From Marasmius tenuissimus (lineage: Eukaryota > Basidiomycota > Agaricomycetes > Agaricales > Marasmiaceae): a DNA stretch of 64,000 bases. Position 1 is the first letter of the stretch, and each line of letters starts with the position of its first letter. The notes under the pieces were generated by a model. It saw nothing but the letters and a program-made list of their open reading frames with translations, did no database searches and was not told the origin of the DNA. The stretch spans positions 744,001 through 808,000 of the forward strand of contig JAQOTA010000033.1 of assembly GCA_029532415.1 (NCBI GenBank), read 5' to 3'. Of this stretch, positions 1 to 10,200 are shown piece after piece. The position numbers and the translations under genes were made by a program.

Positions 1-74
1 TTTTCACCGGTGTCGTCCATATTCCGAGATAAGATGCGAGGAACGAGTTTCTTATCAGAGGATAAGATTATAGC

Positions 75-155
75 GGAAGATGAGCGCCTGACAGGCGTTT
101 AGCGCTCTGCGTCTAAACGACGCGTTGACACGTTTGCCTTCTGCGCTCATCTTCC
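75..155 (+). repeat. Inverted repeat in the 5' leader of the DIRS-order element
   Basis: A perfect 13-bp inverted repeat (GGAAGATGAGCGC at 75-87, its complement at 143-155) encloses a second short arm pair (CGTTTAG / CTAAACG). It lies 59 bases before the Gag ATG at 214. It could form a hairpin in the leader RNA or belong to a terminal repeat of the element; the sequence does not decide. Confidence 0.45.
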
Positions 156-213
156 CGCTCGCTGCTCGTTCACCTGTCCTTCTTTTCGCGATTTCTCTCC
201 ACATATCTCGAAC

Positions 214-1638
214 ATGACACAAGATCAAGACGACTTACCCTCGGTTCTGCAACAACGGGCTTTGCTAGTCAAGAAAAACTCCCTTACCAACCCGGATAGG
301 CAACATCGCACGCATGCAGTCCCACAACTTGTCGAACTCATGGAGAGGGTACCTCTTGAAGCTAAGGTCGAAAAGAATTACGTTATTGAGGTCTCGAATA
401 TCGCGAGAAAGGAGAAGGACATCGAATTCCTCAAGAAGACCGACGTTGCTAGCATTTGACCCGGGTCACCTCAGCAATCAGAATGGACGTATACGGAAGA
501 CCAGGAGAAGACACTGAGAACCAGAGAGTGTTACGACAGGTTGAAGAAATGGTTATCAATGAGCAAGATAGCGGAGATAGAGGAGGACATGCAGAAGGCA
601 ATGGAGAAGGATACGTCAACTAACCCCAGTTCCCGCAATACTGACACTGCGAGTAAAGGGACAGAGTCAGTATCAGCACCAGACGTAGTTGAACGAACGC
701 GAGACGATACGGTCGCAAGGGCCCCGACATTCCCTGACTTCCTCTTCAACTATGCTAACTATGCACATACAGCCCCCATCTCGTTGGGTCTCTTTACCCG
801 GGAAAATCTGGAGTTCATTAACAGCAAACAACACCTGCTTCACTTCGATAAGAAACCAGTACCCGGCATCAAAGGTAGTGTTCGGGTTCTCGAAATGGAC
901 AAGCTGATCAAGCTTTGTGGTATCGTCACGGACGGTCTTGAGGGACTCACCTTCTCGGGATGGTCCTCAGCAGTCGACAACTGGCTAGCTTTCGAGAAGC
1001 TCAGAGAGGTGAAGGCGAGTAAACCGCTGCACGCTATTTGGGCTGAGAAGCATGTCGAAGCTTTCGAGGCGATCCCCGACAAGGAGGCGACCTATTCCGT
1101 CTGGAAGGTTGAAGAGCAGAGGTTGCGGGAGGAACGTTACGCGTTCACCTACGCGTTCGATAAGCAGGACTATCTGCGGGCGCAGGATAGGATCGCGTCG
1201 GACTACAAAAACGACAAGAGGTTTGCGGACCTGGAGGAGCATCTTAAGGACGACCGAGAGGCGAAGAGGAGACGGAGCACTAACGATTACAGAGGACGGC
1301 CAAGTGAACCGTCAAAGCCCTTTTCCTCCGGCAGCCGGGACAACAAACCTCGAGTCCCGTGCTGCCTCGTCTGCTGCACCCGAGGTCATCGCTCCGATCA
1401 TCACGATTCCTCTCACCCCTCCCCGCTATGGGTCAAGCTTGACGGGTCGAAAATTATCCACCCGACAAACAGGAAGCCTATATGCGTCAACTGGAACATC
1501 CACGGCAGTAAGTGCAGAGAAGGATGTTCTTTCGAGCACCTCTGCACCTTCTGCGGTTGTGCCGACCATCATGCCTTCTCCTGGACCTGCAAAGAGAAAC
1601 CGGCAGGCGACGCCAGACCAGCTCCCGAACGAAAATGA
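214..1638 (+). pseudogene. Gag-like ORF1 of the DIRS-order element, one in-frame TGA
   Basis: One reading frame from ATG 214 to the stop at 1636-1638 (about 475 codons) is broken only by TGA at 457-459. The N-terminal third is charged and probably coiled. The middle holds the alpha-helical segment typical of ORF1 in fungal DIRS-order elements. The last ~70 residues are rich in Cys and His (ICVNWNIHGSKC, then CSFEH, CTFCGCADHHAFSWTC), resembling zinc-knuckle-like ends of such Gag proteins. The next ORF starts at ATG 1571 in the +1 frame and overlaps this one by 68 bases. The TGA fits a CGA arginine codon changed at CpG. Family assignment is by position and composition. Confidence 0.65.
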
Positions 1639-2260
1639 ATCTTCTTTCGACCTCGATAAACTCTTTCGCACCATTGCTTGTCCACCCAAACTCTCATATG
1701 CCGACTTGTCTTCCTACGTCTTACCCCGCTTGTCTACCTCCGATAACCCAGAATTCCATGAAATCTATGACAGAATTGTTACCCCGTATGACGCTGATGC
1801 TTTTGAGGGCCTTCTTGCCAAACACAACCTCACAACTTCCTATCCTCTCCTGACCCATAACCTACGCTGCGGCTTCCCACTTGGCCGTATGGAACCCGTA
1901 CCTCATACCATTATCATTCGGAACCATCCCTCATGCTTTCAATATCCTGAAGTGGTTGATGAATACATCAGGAATGAGGTTGCTGATGGGAGATTCTCTG
2001 GTCCCCATACAAGGGACGAGATGGAACTCATCATGTGTGGCCCGTTCGTTGTATCTCCCCTCATAGTCGCAGTACAGGAGCAAGGGCCGGACAAGCCACC
2101 AAAGTTCCGTGTTTGTCGTCACTTGTCGAAAGGTTCGAAAGAATTCCTGGCAGTGAATGACTTCATATCAAAGGAGGACTTTCCCACTCACTTCGATACT
2201 GCTAGCAAGTTTGCTGAAAGTCGCAATACGGCACAGAGAAAGAGCTCGGAGTGGGGCAAG

Positions 2261-2812
2261 GTAAGAGAAATATAGAAGACCTCAGTGGGTTAACAAACCG
2301 CTGAGGTAGTATGGGATTTTGTAGGTAGTTTATATACTGTACAGAAGTAGGTAGAGAATATGAGAGAACAGGAAAGAATATACTATGCATGATGTAGGTC
2401 CAACTGTGCATGATGTATGTAGGAGTAAGTACGATCACAGAGGTAAAGGGTTATGGAGCTACATGAGTAAGACTGGGCAAAGGGGAATGATATCATACAA
2501 TGATGGAAGCACAGTAAAGTCCAGCAGGTACTACGAGTGGCCAATCCAAGGTTGCCATACTGAAATATTGACTCTGAGCTGGTAAGTCACTTTCTTCCAC
2601 GCTGTGTGACCCGTGAAGGGACCAGCTTCTCACACGTTGTGTGACCCTTATGGGGACCAGCTTCTCGCACGTTGCGTGACCCTTATGGGGACCAGCATAA
2701 CACACTGTGTGACCCTTACGGGGACCAGTCTTCCCCATGACATGGCTTCCGAGTGTGTTTCCCATGTCCACCTACCGTACCTGTGATGTGGTCACTCACT
2801 ATCACACTACAG
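2261..2812 (+). other. Candidate phase-0 intron or insertion inside the RT
   Basis: The RT frame is open up to codon boundary 2261 (GTAAGA) and resumes at 2813 after CACTACAG; both sides are in phase 0. The 552-bp stretch has stops in all useful frames. It is long for this genome, where other introns run about 45-85 nt, and it carries a short tandem array, so it may be an intron enlarged by repeat growth. About 13 residues just before 2261 do not look like RT, so the real donor could lie slightly upstream. Confidence 0.45.
2597..2738 (+). repeat. 35-bp tandem repeat, about 4 copies
   Basis: Four degenerate copies of a unit of about 35 bp with core GTGTGACCCTTATGGGGACC run back to back inside the candidate RT intron. 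Copies differ at a few positions, some of them CG versus CA or TG. Confidence 0.8.
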
Positions 2813-3607
2813 ATTGCTGTTGCGCCTGAAGGTCTTCAGGCTAGCTCACAGGATATCGAGAAATTCCACCGCACATGCCCTGTCATTCCTCACCATAAGC
2901 CATACCTGCCGATTCAAGGGAGACCCGGCGAGTTCTATATCAACCACTGTTTCCCTTTTGGTGCTGCATCAGCAAGCAGTAACTCGGGTATGATTGCAAA
3001 TGCACTCGTGGACATCTGGATTGAACTCGGTGTATCTCCCATCTTCAAATACGGAGATGACCTTTCCAATGGACGTCTTCCCATCGAGAGGAAATGCATT
3101 GATGGTTCAGTGCGGCCATGTACAGCCAACTCTCCCATCGTCTCCCACGATTCCACTGTTGCCCCATTGACTCCCTTCAACCCCGAGGACCCTGACAAGT
3201 CCCTATTTCAATACGGGTATAACATGGACAATATGATGTCTCGGGTCAAGATCTTACACACACCTTGGAATGCAAAGAAGTGCGATAAACTCTTCCTGTG
3301 GAGGGTTGCTTTTCTGGGATTCGACTGGGATCTGCCACGGAAACGGGTCTCCCTCCTCGAGTCAAAACATATCAAGTACCACGCCAAACTCCATAGCTTC
3401 ATTGACCAGTATTCGGGAGTGTGATGTCCTCTTAAGCCAGTCGAGAGCATCCACGGCACCTTATGCCACTGTGCCTTCATATATCGGGACAGTCGAACCA
3501 GGCTCCCTTCCATCTTTAACTTTGCAGCATCCTTCAAAGGCAGCTGCTTTGTCACACACTACGCCCCCAGGTCTATGATGAGGGACCTGGAATGGTTGCT
3601 GGTCATC

Positions 3608-3612
3608 CTCAC
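3608..3612 (+). repeat. Target site duplication of the Copia element, left copy
   Basis: CTCAC immediately precedes the first LTR, and CTCAC at 9700-9704 immediately follows the second. Five bp is the usual length for LTR integrases. Confidence 0.9.
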
Positions 3613-3870
3613 TGTTGAGGCAGAGGTCCTGCCCACGCAGTGGCAGCATGGGACAGACTAGCTCACCTGGAGATAGGCTTAGAGGCAGCAACGAGAGTAG
3701 TAAAAGTACTGGTATTGCATGTAGATACAGAGCTACTTATATACTATACAGAGGTGGCTGTATCTTCTATAACAGGAGTGACTAGGAATAGCATAGATCA
3801 TAGTAAAACGATTGAAGCATATATGCGGCCCGATACAACAGTCCATATCTCTGGTAGTCCAGATTCAACA
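3613..3870 (-). repeat. Copia 3' LTR
   Basis: 258 bp, begins TGTTGA and ends TCAACA on the plus strand. It differs from the other LTR at five positions, every one a CG in one copy against TG or CA in the other. A TATA-like stretch (ACTTATATACTATACAG) lies in the middle. Confidence 0.95.
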
Positions 3871-3882
3871 CTCCCCCTCGCT
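3871..3882 (-). other. Polypurine tract next to the 3' LTR
   Basis: On the minus strand AGCGAGGGGGAG directly abuts the 3' LTR, the position and composition expected of the plus-strand primer. Confidence 0.75.
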
Positions 3883-3911
3883 AAGTGCGGCACAAGTAGA
3901 GCACGAAGCGT

Positions 3912-6900
3912 CTATTCGGACGAATAAAATTCAAGTCCAAGATGTTCTCTAAAAGCGGAGAACTTGACATGACCCAAATTCTTGGTAAACATGTCCGCAG
4001 GATTGTAGGCACCGTCAATAAAGAAAAGATCGACCTTGTGGTCTGAAACACATTTGCGAATATAGTGATAGCGAATATCAATGTGTTTGGTGCGACGTTC
4101 TTGAACTGGGTTAGAGGCGATAAAAATCGAGCCTTGATTATCTCCACATATGGGTACGGGAGTCATATCAATCCCAAGTTCAGAGAGTAACTGTCGAATC
4201 CATACAGCCTGACGACTACAGTCGGATAGCGCCATGTATTCAGCTTCAGTGGATGAAAGCGCAACAGTCTTCTGGGCGCGTGATTGCCAACAGAAGATGC
4301 CACCTGCCAATTTGAAGAAATAGCCCGTGATTGACCAACGCTTAATAGGATCAGCAGCCCAATCAGAATCAGTGAATGCTAGTAAACCTCCGTCAGAGGC
4401 TCCATCATAGACCAGTGCATAGTCTGGAGTTCCTGCAAGATAGCGGCAAATATAAAGCACCTTCTTTAGGTGATCCTCCGATGGATTAGCAGAAAATTGA
4501 GAAACCTTTGTAACAGCGTAGGCAATATCTGGACAAGTGCCAAGCATGATATACAGAAGCAATCCAATCACTGATTGATATCGAGCACGACGTTCGGGAT
4601 CAACAGGACCTTCGTTGAGTTGTGGAATATAGCCGGCGGGAAGAGGAGTATCTGCTGCTTTTGCATTCTGCATGCCAAATTGCTTCAAGACCTTCTTCAA
4701 GTAGTCGGTTTGGTCAAGAAGGATTTTATGGCCTCTGCGACGAATACACATGTGCAAGAACTCTTTAACTTCTCCAGGATCACGGCATTCCCAACGAGCC
4801 ATAAACTCAGCTTTCTTCTTTTCGACAAAGGCTTTGTTGGGTCCAAGGAATAATGCATCATCGACATAGATCAAAGCGATACATTCATCACCAGTCTCAC
4901 GATCTTTACAGATGAAGAGACCTGCATCGGAAGTTAAGCGTTTGAAGCCCATTACTTCCATGGATGAGCTGAGAGCACGCCACCATTCCAGAGCGGCTTG
5001 TTTCAGTCCATATAATGCACGGCGGAGGCGATAGACTTTGCCTTCCTGACCCTTAACTTTGAAACCTTCAGGTTGATCCATATAGATCTCTTCTTTAAGT
5101 TCACCATAAAGAAAGGCGTTCTTCACATCCAATGCCTGAATGTGCCAGTTTTTGAGAGCTGCTAATGCGAGCATCATCCGTACAGTTTCAAACCGCACAA
5201 CTGGTGAGAAGATCTCATCAAAGTCAACACCTTTGACCTGAGAGAAACCCTTGGGAACAAGTCGAGCTTTCTTTCGACCGTCTGACTTAATGTCAAACAC
5301 CCATCTGTTTTTGACAGCCTTGCGACCTTTAGGTAGGTCAACCAATTCGAAGACCTTGCGCTTGCGAAGAGCCTCTAGTTCATCGCGGCAAGTGGCCTTC
5401 CATTCTCTCTGCTGCTCAGCTGGCAGCTTCAGTATGTCACGGAGAGTCCACTCTCGAACGTTAGACATATCGGTGAGGTTGTCGTGAACAGGAACTGCCC
5501 GATTTAACAGATAAATCACGAAACCTACTCCCCCTTCCTGGGATAATTGTTGCACTAAGCTATCGGGCTGACTCCCCCTGGAGTTACACATAGTAGACAG
5601 ACTGGCACGATTAGTCCCAGGAACCTTTCTAGGTCTGCCTCTCCTACGAGTAGTAGGTGGATCCATAGGTTCTCTATCACCTGTGGCATCTCTCCATGTA
5701 GAATTTTTCTCCATATCACGCACAATGCGCGAGGGATTATTTGGGTCTCGTTGTTCACCAAATACATTATCAGGTTGCTTAGTACCCGTCCGTTTCCTGC
5801 CTGAACGCCTTGGCGGCAGAGTCTGCTCTTGTCCACCTAATGGTGTAGGTGGCCTAGGAGGCTGGAACGGAGGATCAGGATCAGGATGTTGACGTTCACC
5901 CTGAGGTACAGGACCATCTCCATCATCGTCATGAGGAGATTCCGATTGCTTTGGAAGGTTCTCGGGAGGATAAAGATCGTCATCAGACGAATCATCATCA
6001 CTATCCGAAGAGAAGTTGGGATTTTCACCCAATACCGGCGGTATTTCAGGGATTTCACCCACCGGGGTAAAGCCACACGGTTTCTTATCAGAACACTTTG
6101 GGAACAAATTTTCATCAAACAGAGCAGTAGCACTTTTGAAGATACTATTGTTGGACATCTTCATGAAGACATATCCTTTCATGCCTTCCTGAAAACCAAT
6201 AAAGGTCATCAGTTCCAAACGCGGAGATAACTTGTTAACTCGACGCTTTTCCGGAATAAACGCATACGCTGCACATCCGAAGACTCGAAGATCAGAAACA
6301 TCTGGTGCACTGCCATGCAACTTCTCATGCGGGGTCAACCAACGTAAACGCTGGGACAGCGTCTGATTATGGAGTGCAACAGTGTGCAACACACAGAATT
6401 CCCACCAAGAAGGTGGAAGACAAGCATCAAAGCGAAGAGCTTGAGCTTTCTTGACAATGGTCCGATTGAACCGTTCTGCACGACCATTCTGTTCCGGCGT
6501 ATATGGAATGCTGGTCAGAATTTTGATACCGTGCTCCTTTAGTACATCATCGAAGGCATCCGATTTGTACTCTCCCCCTCCATCGGACATCCATTCCTTA
6601 ATATCAACACCGAATTGTACCTTCACCATAGCAATAAAGTCACGGAGCATCTTGACAGAGTCAGATTTGCATCGCATGAGCATTGTCCAGCCATGTGAAG
6701 TACAGTCGTCGACAAATGACATATACCACTTATATTTGTGGTACGACTCAGTGGGGAATTGTTTGAGGTCGGAGTGGATTTTCTCAAAGGGTTTCGAGGC
6801 ACGGGTTGTGGAGTCAGGAAACGATCTGGAGTGCATCTTTCCTTCTGCACATCCTCGGCATAACCGGGTTTTCTTCGGTTTTCGGTCGAATTCCGGGAAG

Positions 6901-9113
6901 TTCTTAGTATGCTTCCGAGCTTTATCCAGAGCCTTGTCTGAACAATGTCCGAAACGTCTGTGTAGAACCTTGTAGTCAACTTTGTCCATTGTTGACTTGG
7001 CCATTAAGCTACGAGCAGAGGCTTTCTGCGAGCTAACCCAATAAATGGTTTGACCAGGCATGAGCGGGTAAGATACCAATGACTGGTGTCGACCCTTTTG
7101 ATAAAAAGCCAATTTGCTAGACGATCCGCGTACTTGCAGACCACCTTGCAAGAATTCTCCAAGAGAGAGAAGTCAAATTGACAGAAGCGGAACATAATAG
7201 ACAGGATAGAGTCGCGTAATGCGTTCCTCCATACGACCGTCAGATCCTTCAACAGAATGAGAGATGAACACAGTCCCTTTCCCTTTGATTTGGATAGGGT
7301 TGTCCTTCTGTGCAGTGTTTAGCTGCGGTCCATTGTTCATGGGTTCGTACTCGGCAAAATCTTCGAGATCATAAGTAAAGTGCGATGAAGCACCTGAATC
7401 GACGATCCACTCTTGCGAGTTTCCAGTCGCCTTCTTTCCCTTACAATTGGCACATGTGGCAAAGTGATCACCAATATATTGCACAAATTTCATACAGGAC
7501 ACGATATCTGAACTACTACGTTTAGAAGCAGCTAATAAAGCAGCGCACTGTAGGTTCGTATCAGTGTTAGAAGAAAGACTGAGATAAGGCACTTGCCTGT
7601 CATCGTCAGATTCCTCAGATCCGATGGAGACTGAATCATACTCAACATCGTCGGAAAAACCAGCGGCATCTGCAATCTCGCTGTCAACGTCCATGGCACC
7701 TCCACTCGCAATCTCCGTACGCAAAGAATCGTTTACAGCGTTCAACGCAATACGATCCTCACGCTCAGAGTCGGAGTCCTCATAGAAAGAATCATAGAGG
7801 TCGTAAACCTTCTTGACGCTCTTAGCACGCTTTGCAGGTGGAGCAGTGGGGAAGGGACCATCAATACGATGCTTGAGGGAGGAAGAGGAAGCAGCCACAT
7901 ATCCCTGTTCCATAGGTTCAAGGACGTGGGCATACTTGGGAACACCAAGACGATCGGCAAGACTGCAAGCAGCCTGAGCATTCTCAAGAACAGTACCACC
8001 AGAGGTAGCACCGGAGAAACACTGCATGTGGAGTGGATCCCGGGATCGGTCCGCAGGATGTACAACAGATGGAGTATCAGGAACGATGGAGGGTGAGGAG
8101 ATGGACAAATGAGAGAGAGACGCGATATGAGAATGACCCTTGTGAGAGGAGTCACCCTTGTTGTCCTGAGAATCACCCTTCTTCTTCCTGCCACGTCGGT
8201 TATTCTTATTCTTCTGGTCGTTGTCGTTCTTAGACTGGTTGTTATTATTAGATGTCGACGAAGGAGGATTAGACTGTTGGTTAAACTTCGGGTCCTTGTC
8301 CTTCTTCTTGACAGAAGAGATGCGCGACGCGAGAGGAGCGGGTTTCTGGGATTCATAGTGGTTAATGATGGCATCACGAGCCACTTTGAAAGTAAGTTCA
8401 GCTGGCGAGTTACCATTGGTAGCGAATTCACTAGCATTGGCCCATGACTGTGGAATGATAGAGAGTAGGAGCATGGCTCTAACAAGGGTAGGAAGATCAA
8501 TCTGAGCTTCAGTGAGCTGGCCAAATAGGAGTTCGAGTTTAGCAATCTCGGGAACAGGGTTACCACCAGACAAACGAAACTCCATGACCGACTTGAAGTC
8601 AGCCCAAACAGACACAGAAGTCTGTTGACCATAACAAGCCTTGATCTTCTCCCAAGCGAGCCAAGCCGTATCATCATCCTCGATAATACTCTGCACGGCA
8701 ATGGTGGTGGTGGCACATAGTGCACCCATAGCTTTGAATTCATACTTCTTCCAACGTCAATTATCCTTTTCATACCTGATAAGATCCTTCTCATACCTCT
8801 CCAAAGTGTTAGCATACTGCTCCAGGTCCTTAGCATACTGCTGCATCTGAGCGTCAGTAGGAGAGACCGTCTCCGTACGTGTAGTAGCTTCAGTTGTAGT
8901 TGTAGCAGCAACAGTGACAGTGCAAGTAGTTGCTTTCGGTTCAGTTGGTTCGGTAGGTTTCTCGGGTTCATCAGGTTCAGGATCGTCGTTGGTGTAATGG
9001 TCGTAGAACTCGTTGATCATGGCATAGGTACCAAGACCCTTGGACCACTTGCACCAGTTGACACCGCTGAAGACCTCAACGGTGGGGATAAGGGTAGACA
9101 TAACAGGAGCCAT
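3912..9113 (-). pseudogene. Copia Gag-Pol polyprotein with two in-frame TGA codons
   Basis: A single frame from ATG 9113 (open upstream to 9266) to the stop at 3912. Domains in order: Gag (FSGVNWCKW, later a basic tail), protease (IVDSGASSHF), integrase with zinc-binding HRRFGH...CRGC and catalytic DDCTSHGW, SDGGGEY and QNGRAERFNR, an acidic and proline-rich linker, RT with YVDDALFLG, and RNase H with TDSDWAAD, TEAEYMAL and DNQGSI. Catalytic residues are all present. Breaks are TGA at 8757-8759 in Gag and TGA at 7173-7175 just after the protease. At the second, related elements have Arg before LLSL, so CGA to TGA is the simplest history. About 1,730 codons, normal for one-ORF Copia elements. 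Confidence 0.93.
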
Positions 9114-9422
9114 AGCGATCTGGAGTAATAAAACAACGATCACCATAGGTTCATCATCATAGGCAATGATAAAAGAAATCACTGCACGGTCAACAGCGAT
9201 AGCCATCGATCGTTGTTGAGGACACAGTCCACCATCGTCAAACATCAATGAAGATGTCGACTTCACAGGTCCAGAACCGGTGTTAACGGTCTGCCCATCA
9301 TGACAGTGATTAAGCAGTCACAATGGTTATCGAGTGCAACGACCACAATAGCGCATCGTCATAGGCAGCACACAATAAAGGTGCACATCCTAGAGAGCTG
9401 CCATCACAGGGCACATCGATAG

Positions 9423-9441
9423 GGCACCGGGGCCCATAACC
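9423..9441 (-). other. Primer binding site, half-tRNA iMet type
   Basis: On the minus strand the 5' LTR is followed directly by GGTTATGGGCCCCGGTGCC. GGTTATGGGCCC is complementary to the anticodon-loop region of initiator tRNA-Met (GGGCCCAUAACC), not to a tRNA 3' end. This is the priming mode known for Drosophila copia and yeast Ty5. The match is seen; the primer identity is inference. Confidence 0.7.
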
Positions 9442-9699
9442 TGTTGAGGCAGAGGTCCTGCCCACACAGTGGCAGCATGGGACAGACTAGCTCACCTGGA
9501 GATAGGCTTAGAGGCAGCAACGAGAGTAGTAAAAGTACTGGTATTGCATGTAGATACAGAGCTACTTATATACTATACAGAGGTGGCTGTATCTTCTATA
9601 ACAGGAGTGACTAGGAATAGCATAGATCATAGTAAAATGATTGAAGCATATATGCGGCCCGATACAACGGTCCATATCTCCGGTAGTCCGGATTCAACA
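9442..9699 (-). repeat. Copia 5' LTR
   Basis: 258 bp, termini TGTTGA and TCAACA on the plus strand, 98% identical to the LTR at 3613-3870. This copy keeps three CG sites lost in the other LTR and has lost two that the other keeps. Confidence 0.95.
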
Positions 9700-9704
9700 C
9701 TCAC
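9700..9704 (+). repeat. Target site duplication of the Copia element, right copy
   Basis: CTCAC, identical to 3608-3612. The interrupted DIRS-order reading frame resumes immediately afterwards. Confidence 0.9.
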
Positions 9705-10200
9705 CAATACCACCTTCTACCGTCAGCTGACACCCCGCGGCCCCACTGTTGACTTGAACGTCTATGTGGATGCATCCACATCTTGGGGAATAGGCATCAT
9801 CATTGGTGATGAATGGGCGGCTTACCACCTTGCTCCGAACTGGAAGGTTGAGGGTAGGGATATATGCTGGTTAGAGACCATTGCGGTCAAACTCATGGTT
9901 TACTACCTTGCCGAACAAGGCCTCCAAGATTGTATTCTTGCCATCCACTCGGATAACCAGGGTACTATAGGCGCAGTCCTAAAGTCAAGGTCAGCCAACT
10001 TTTGGATCAACCTGGCTCTCCGTCACATCCATGACGTCCTATACTCCACCAACATCACACTCAATATTGAATATGTCGAATCCGCTTTGAACCTAGCAGA
10101 CCCGATTTTGTGCGGAATTCTTGGTCTACCCAACATACAGCTCTGTCGCACTTTTACAGTGCCGGACAGTCTCCTCGACGTGATCTCCCATTATGAATAG
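9705..10200 (+). pseudogene. RNase H part of the RT-RNase H ORF (3' part)
   Basis: This is the continuation of the frame that ends at 3607; joined without the Copia the codons run LLVILT then NTTFYRQ without a shift. RNase H residues are recognisable: VYVDAS (Asp), WLETIAV (Glu), IHSDNQGTI (Asp) and NLADP (Asp). The stop at 10198-10200 overlaps the ATG of the recombinase ORF in the octamer ATGAATAG, suggesting coupled or reinitiating translation. Inactive here because of the upstream TGA and the Copia insertion. Confidence 0.8.

Larger units (their letters stand above)
1571..3607 (+). pseudogene. Reverse transcriptase part of the RT-RNase H ORF (5' part)
   Basis: The frame starts at ATG 1571 inside the end of ORF1. 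Family landmarks in order are RCGFPLGRM, the conserved KFRVCRHLS, a block ending in NDFISKEDFPTHFDTASKFAE, then after a 552-bp gap QDIEKFHRTCPV, INHCFPFGAASASSNSG and the catalytic IFKYGDDLS (YxDD-type box near 3050). The frame is open to TGA 3422-3424 and continues in the same frame through the GTLCHCAFIYRDSRTRLPS block to the Copia insertion point. The TGA again fits CGA to TGA. The gap at 2261-2812 begins GTAAGA and ends CACTACAG, both at codon boundaries, so it may be an intron. RNase H follows at 9705 beyond the Copia. Confidence 0.75.
3613..9699 (-). mobile_element. Complete Copia (Ty1) LTR retrotransposon nested in the RT-RNase H ORF
   Basis: A 6,087-bp element bounded by two 258-bp LTRs in direct orientation with termini TGTTGA...TCAACA and a CTCAC target duplication. 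On the minus strand it reads 5' LTR (9442-9699), primer site, Gag, protease, integrase, RT, RNase H, purine tract and 3' LTR (3613-3870). Integrase lies before RT, which is the Copia order. The LTRs differ at 5 of 258 positions (about 2%), so the insertion is fairly recent. The polyprotein is a single frame cut by two TGA codons, so this copy is probably not autonomous. Confidence 0.95.
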
